Assembly (NCBI GenBank): GCA_024699855.1
Contig: JAMPIQ010000001.1
Span: 13,950,001-14,014,000 of the forward strand
Direction of reading: 5' to 3'
DNA from: Aphelenchoides besseyi
Taxonomy: Eukaryota; Nematoda; Chromadorea; Rhabditida; Aphelenchoididae
Length of the DNA: 64,000 bases
Shown here: positions 60,330 through 64,000 of the stretch, in pieces
Layout: each line of letters opens with the position of its first letter
Numbering within the stretch: the first letter of the stretch is position 1
Notes under the pieces: generated by a model
What the model was told of the DNA's origin: nothing
Databases searched by the model: none
What the model saw: the letters and a program-made list of their open reading frames with translations, nothing else
Position numbers and translations under genes: made by a program

Positions 60330-60788
60330 ATGATGCACGATTTCGAAGTCGTGATGCTTCTCGTCTACATTGCCGTGGCTGTTAACATCGCCGTGATTTT
60401 GATTGGTCTGATCTTCGCAACAATTATATTCGTTATGACAATCAAAAAGGTCAGTTGGCTTCGACTAGTGGATAACCAGTTGTTTTAGACTGTTCCCAAC
60501 TTGGCTCGTTTGATTACCGTCTTGCCGACCGCTCTTGAATGTTGCAACTACGCTGAGGTTCCAATTGCGATTGTTGGCGTACTCACCAGTTACAAACAAA
60601 TCGCCGTGGAGGATTTGGCAGCCGAATACATACGTGAAGCTCAACATCGTCGCGCGTTGGTTCTCGAAATTTTCCAGAAAGATCCGATAACCGACCGTTT
60701 CATCGCCAATTTCCCGTCCAAGTTCATCGCTCATGGCTATATCGGCGAAGAGCTGTTGACACCGTTCGCCGCAAAAGCTGGTGCTTGA
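60330..60788 (+). CDS. Small membrane protein
   Basis: Two exons: 60330-60449 and 60489-60788 (TGA), joined by a 39-bp intron (AAG|GTCAG..GTTTTAG). Starts MMHDFEVVMLLVYIAVAVN; a long hydrophobic helix (IAVILIGLIFATIIFVM) follows, then a KK boundary and a C-terminal domain of about 95 residues that is helical and amphipathic (AAEYIREAQHRRALVLEIF, then TPFAAKAGA). The product is about 139 residues. The topology suggests an N-terminal membrane anchor. No family recognised. Confidence 0.6.
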
Positions 60789-61127
60789 TTTCACTCACGT
60801 TGTTGAGACTTTTACGAGAATAAAACCAAAACTGAATGACGAACACTTTGGTCGTATGTTCACGTCAAACAAACGGAGTCACTGGAAAACATCGAAAAGA
60901 AGTTTAATGGACCGAAGTTTAATCTTTTGGTCTTTCAATTCGATTAGTACAATCGTCTTTATAGTCATCAGTTGACGAGAAACCGATGACCAAAAAGCAA
61001 TAAACTGAGTCTCTTCACTCATCGGATTATAATGAGAAGTAACAATCGGAATAGATGTGTAAATTGATGCTCAGAATCAGGAGTTGGAATGACGGCAAAG
61101 TGCAAACGAAAGGTGTTGACAGATTTG
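60789..61127. other. Intergenic
   Basis: No gene supported. Confidence 0.4.
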
Positions 61128-61364
61128 TTATTGTAAACGAGTCGTGTACAAAAGAACAGAATCGTAAATCTCACGATTATAACTGGAAAAGACGCGACCG
61201 AAAACTTTTTTTCTCTCCGTCGTCTTGACCACCATCGAGTTTCCAAATTCGGCATCTCGGATCTTATGACCAGTGGGAAAATTGGCAACCAGAACAAGTG
61301 GGTTAATCTTCACGTTTAATGGCTCAAGAAGTCGAATGTTTTCGAGAGCCGAAATTGCCGTCAT
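61128..61364 (-). CDS. Possible small intronless gene, unknown function
   Basis: A 78-codon ATG frame, MTAISALENIRLLEPL through VFSSYNREIYDSVLLYTT, with codon use like neighbouring genes and a mix of hydrophobic and charged residues typical of a folded domain. No domain recognised and no upstream exon identified. Confidence 0.35.
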   Translation of the reverse strand: MTAISALENIRLLEPLNVKINPLVLVANFPTGHKIRDAEFGNSMVVKTTERKKVFGRVFSSYNREIYDSVLLYTTRLQ

Positions 61365-64000
61365 TTACATTCGAAGTGGTAAACATTAATTAGCGAAAGG
61401 TGTAGAACACAAATCACATGTTCGAAATTATTGGTCGAAGTTTAGAGATCGAACATCTGGTGGCTGCGTTCTTTGTGGTTCAAAACGCATCAATCAAACC
61501 TTCCAAACTGACATCTTGAATTCGTTTGAAAACGTGGAATTGAAGAAGAAGGTGGTTGACCGTATGATACTGCCGGTTAAGTCGATTTCATAAGACGGAA
61601 GACACAAAAATAGAAATTGCACGCAACAAAAAGGATTAGTGAAAGACGTGCGTGACATTAACCGACAGGTCAATTCGATGGCTAAAGATTGGAATCTTTG
61701 AACGAACGTCTTTCAAGCATTCAGACAACTAGAGATGTGTACACGTGAACACAAACGAAATAGTTCGAAACTCCTCGTTCTCGTAAACAAACTCTGTGGA
61801 TATAACAACGGATTTCGAGTTAAAGACTTCGGATTGTGAAAGGGATTACGAGGATAATAGGGGTGTCAACAAGAAAATTTTCGTTATAATCAAAACTCTT
61901 CTGCATTCGTCCTCTCCATTAACAACAGATGTTGCTCGGCGTCAAAGAAGCTCCAAAAAGTTAAACAAACAAAACGAAAAGTTGCAATCAAAATAACCGT
62001 GAGCTCAGAAGCCTCCCGAACCGTTCTCTTCATGGCCCTGATTAAAAGCCACGGGTTTGCTGGTTTTTGAGACTTTAACGCGTGGGTTAGTTTCCGAGGT
62101 TCGAAATAAAGTCGGCGGTTTAAATCGTGAAGACGAAAGAGAGTTGTGAAGGGCAGAAATCGAAGGAGACGTTGTGGCTGAATGCGTTGATTCTCGGAAA
62201 AAACCATCTGCTTGTGCTCGTTGAGTGGCTTCGAAACAAAAGAATAAGTAGACAAAACTTTTGTGTTTGGGCATTTCGCGAACTTCAAGTTCAATTGTTC
62301 AAAGCCAAACTGGAACGGTGAGAATGGGATCCCGATTCGAAAGCTACCATTTCAAAACGGTTCATACGTCGAAAATATTCACGTTCGGATTACAAAAACC
62401 CTTTCCACTTTTCACGCGCAAATCAAACCCGTGAATCGACGACGAGTCGCGAATTTTTGTTTGTTTACTTCGCGGCGTCGAGAAGACAAAAAACTTTGCT
62501 CTCGGCTCATTTCTGCAATTTCCCGCCACAACGTCTGATGAGAAGTGTTGGGAAGAGGATAAAAATAGAAATTAAAAACAAACCAACGGACGCGTGAAAA
62601 GAAGTGTGTTGGGGAACAAAGACGACCGTCGTTTAGCAACCACAAGTCGAAATCTATTCTTGGATGGGAGGCTTCACGATTCTTCTGGCTGATGAATAAT
62701 GAAATCGAGGACAATTGTGGTCAACATCGGTGTTGAAAACAAAAGAGAATCATCGCAAAGTTGACGTTTTGATTGGTAAGTGGCTTAGTCTCTCCTGGCT
62801 CATTATCTTTTTGGTCGCGATTATGAATTCCCACAGAAGAAGCGTAATTATCCGGAATACTCTACGCCAATCCACCGATGTTCTTTGGTCGTTTTCGTTA
62901 ATCCACGGACCACTTTTTTGATTTGAAACGGCCCATTGAGTTGTAAAAAGCAAACAATCGAAAACGTTCGACAAAAAGAAACATTAAAAGACGGTTGCAG
63001 AAAACTTTTACATTCAAAGGCAGCGATTTTGTAATGATAATTAGAAGCACTGGAGCGAAATTTAACGACCAGGTGGTACTTCACAATAGCCATTTTGATG
63101 CAGCTTCCATTCAAATTGCATTACAGACATTTGAGGTCTACGGATAGTTTGCTTTCGAAGATTCACCGTTTTAGTTCACGAGGTTGTAAATCAAATGAAA
63201 TTGTTTGCTCGCTGTGAGTCACGATGTTTGATTGCGTGAAGCGAACAAAACGTCAATCAATATGAAGGTGAACCAGAAGGTTATTTCTGAACACCGAACT
63301 CAAAATAGCAACCTCGATTATAAACCACAACATACGAATTTCTACTATCCACTGATTGTGAACAAATATTTACGGTCAGCACGCGAATTCGTACGAGTGA
63401 CACGAACCGTAAGGTTAACGAGTTTTATTGATTGGATTAAAGCCGAGAATGGACGTCTAATTACATTGGTCCATCAATGAAGTTGGTTACAACGACAACG
63501 TTTGGAAGCTTCTTGTTAGCGAGCTGACAATCGGTTCTGAACATTGTGAACATCAAACCAACTCCCAAAAGAATTGGAAAAGCGAATTGGCCAAACGGTT
63601 GCGATTTTACGCCCAAAATTCAATTGTCATTGAAATCGACGAGCCCAAAGGTTTCGTATTGATAAACGGATTTGCGAAACAAAATTCAATTTCTAGAAGA
63701 GCACGAGGTTTGCTGTTCGTAATCGAATCAAAACATTTAGAGACGGTGGCCTATCGAACATTGTTGGATTGGTCATTTGTAGTCGATAGTGTAAATGAAC
63801 ACTTGTTCAATCAACATCGAATTATCATTTCAAAAAATTTGACAATTACCTTGAAGCCAACTTCGTTAAATCTTTTGACAACCAATCATAAGTAAACAGA
63901 AATTTATGCATGAGAGGTAAAGCCTTATTTATAGAAATGTAATCAACTATATAGACTTCTTTGGAGAGTGAGCACCTAGACGGGAGTCATTGTTTGTTTC
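61365..64000. other. AT-rich, poorly resolved end of window
   Basis: Two plus-strand frames look protein-like: about 63253-63480 (ATG, MKVNQKVISEHRTQ, ending TGA) and about 63587-63895 (RLRFYAQNSIVIEIDEPKG, ending TAA). They could be exons of one gene, but the join was not found. The rest shows no consistent exon series. Confidence 0.3.

Noticed and set aside
1..64000. CRISPR arrays, bacterial operons or prophage
   Set aside because: No regularly spaced repeats with spacers were seen, and the spliced gene structure is eukaryotic throughout.
1..64000. 5S rRNA and spliced-leader RNA genes
   Set aside because: I looked for the 5S core and for a GGTTTAATTACCCAAG-type leader on both strands and saw neither.

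Overview
This window is a gene-dense piece of a small animal genome, most likely a nematode. Protein genes are split by many very short introns (usually 40-50 bp, GTGAGT/GTAAG donors, TTTTCAG acceptors). The rRNA unit is eukaryotic (18S-ITS1-5.8S-ITS2-28S). Conserved genes are metazoan (ATP-citrate synthase, PAS kinase, a Bsx-type homeobox, a UDP-glucuronosyltransferase, a rhodopsin-like GPCR). Species was not determined. Exon structures were derived by reading splice sites and protein continuity by eye; where several frames stay open I say so.

Layout. 0-0.4 kb: 3' end of a protein gene. 0.8-7.05 kb: one complete rRNA unit on the minus strand, followed by about 2.7 kb of spacer. 9.8-10.7 kb: a small membrane-anchored low-complexity protein. 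10.75-14.3 kb: gene-poor DNA with a 972-bp element bounded by perfect 50-bp inverted repeats. 14.3-21.7 kb: a PAS kinase gene. 22-28.7 kb: a glycine-N-acyltransferase-like gene (-), a Nup62-type coiled-coil protein with no FG region (+), a tandem GNAT-GNAT gene (-), and the first member of an unrecognised membrane protein family (+). 29-31.5 kb: an unresolved multi-exon gene. 31.9-37.9 kb: ATP-citrate synthase, with a bsx homeobox gene nested antisense in its largest intron. 38.3-46.3 kb (-): a secreted low-complexity protein, a catalytically dead and frameshifted pepsin-like gene, a His-rich protein with five Cys-Pro motifs, and a small membrane protein. 47-52.1 kb (-): three tandem copies of the same membrane protein family seen at 27.4 kb. 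52.4-56.6 kb: a UGT (+), a small membrane protein (-) and a GPCR (-). 56.8-64 kb: AT-rich, poorly resolved DNA with one clear small membrane protein gene at 60.3 kb.

The most interesting content is the four-member family of type I membrane proteins: signal peptide with an LLLFIG core, an ectodomain with spaced conserved cysteines, one TM helix, then very different cytoplasmic tails. The three tandem copies share a conserved pair of ATTTGCAT octamers exactly 31 bp apart upstream of their start codons, and the distant fourth copy has one such octamer. One copy has a mutated splice acceptor, and another uses a GC-AG intron. I could not assign this family to any known domain. Other notable points are the His-rich Cys-Pro protein (possible heme or metal binding), the pepsin-like pseudoenzyme, and the nested homeobox gene.
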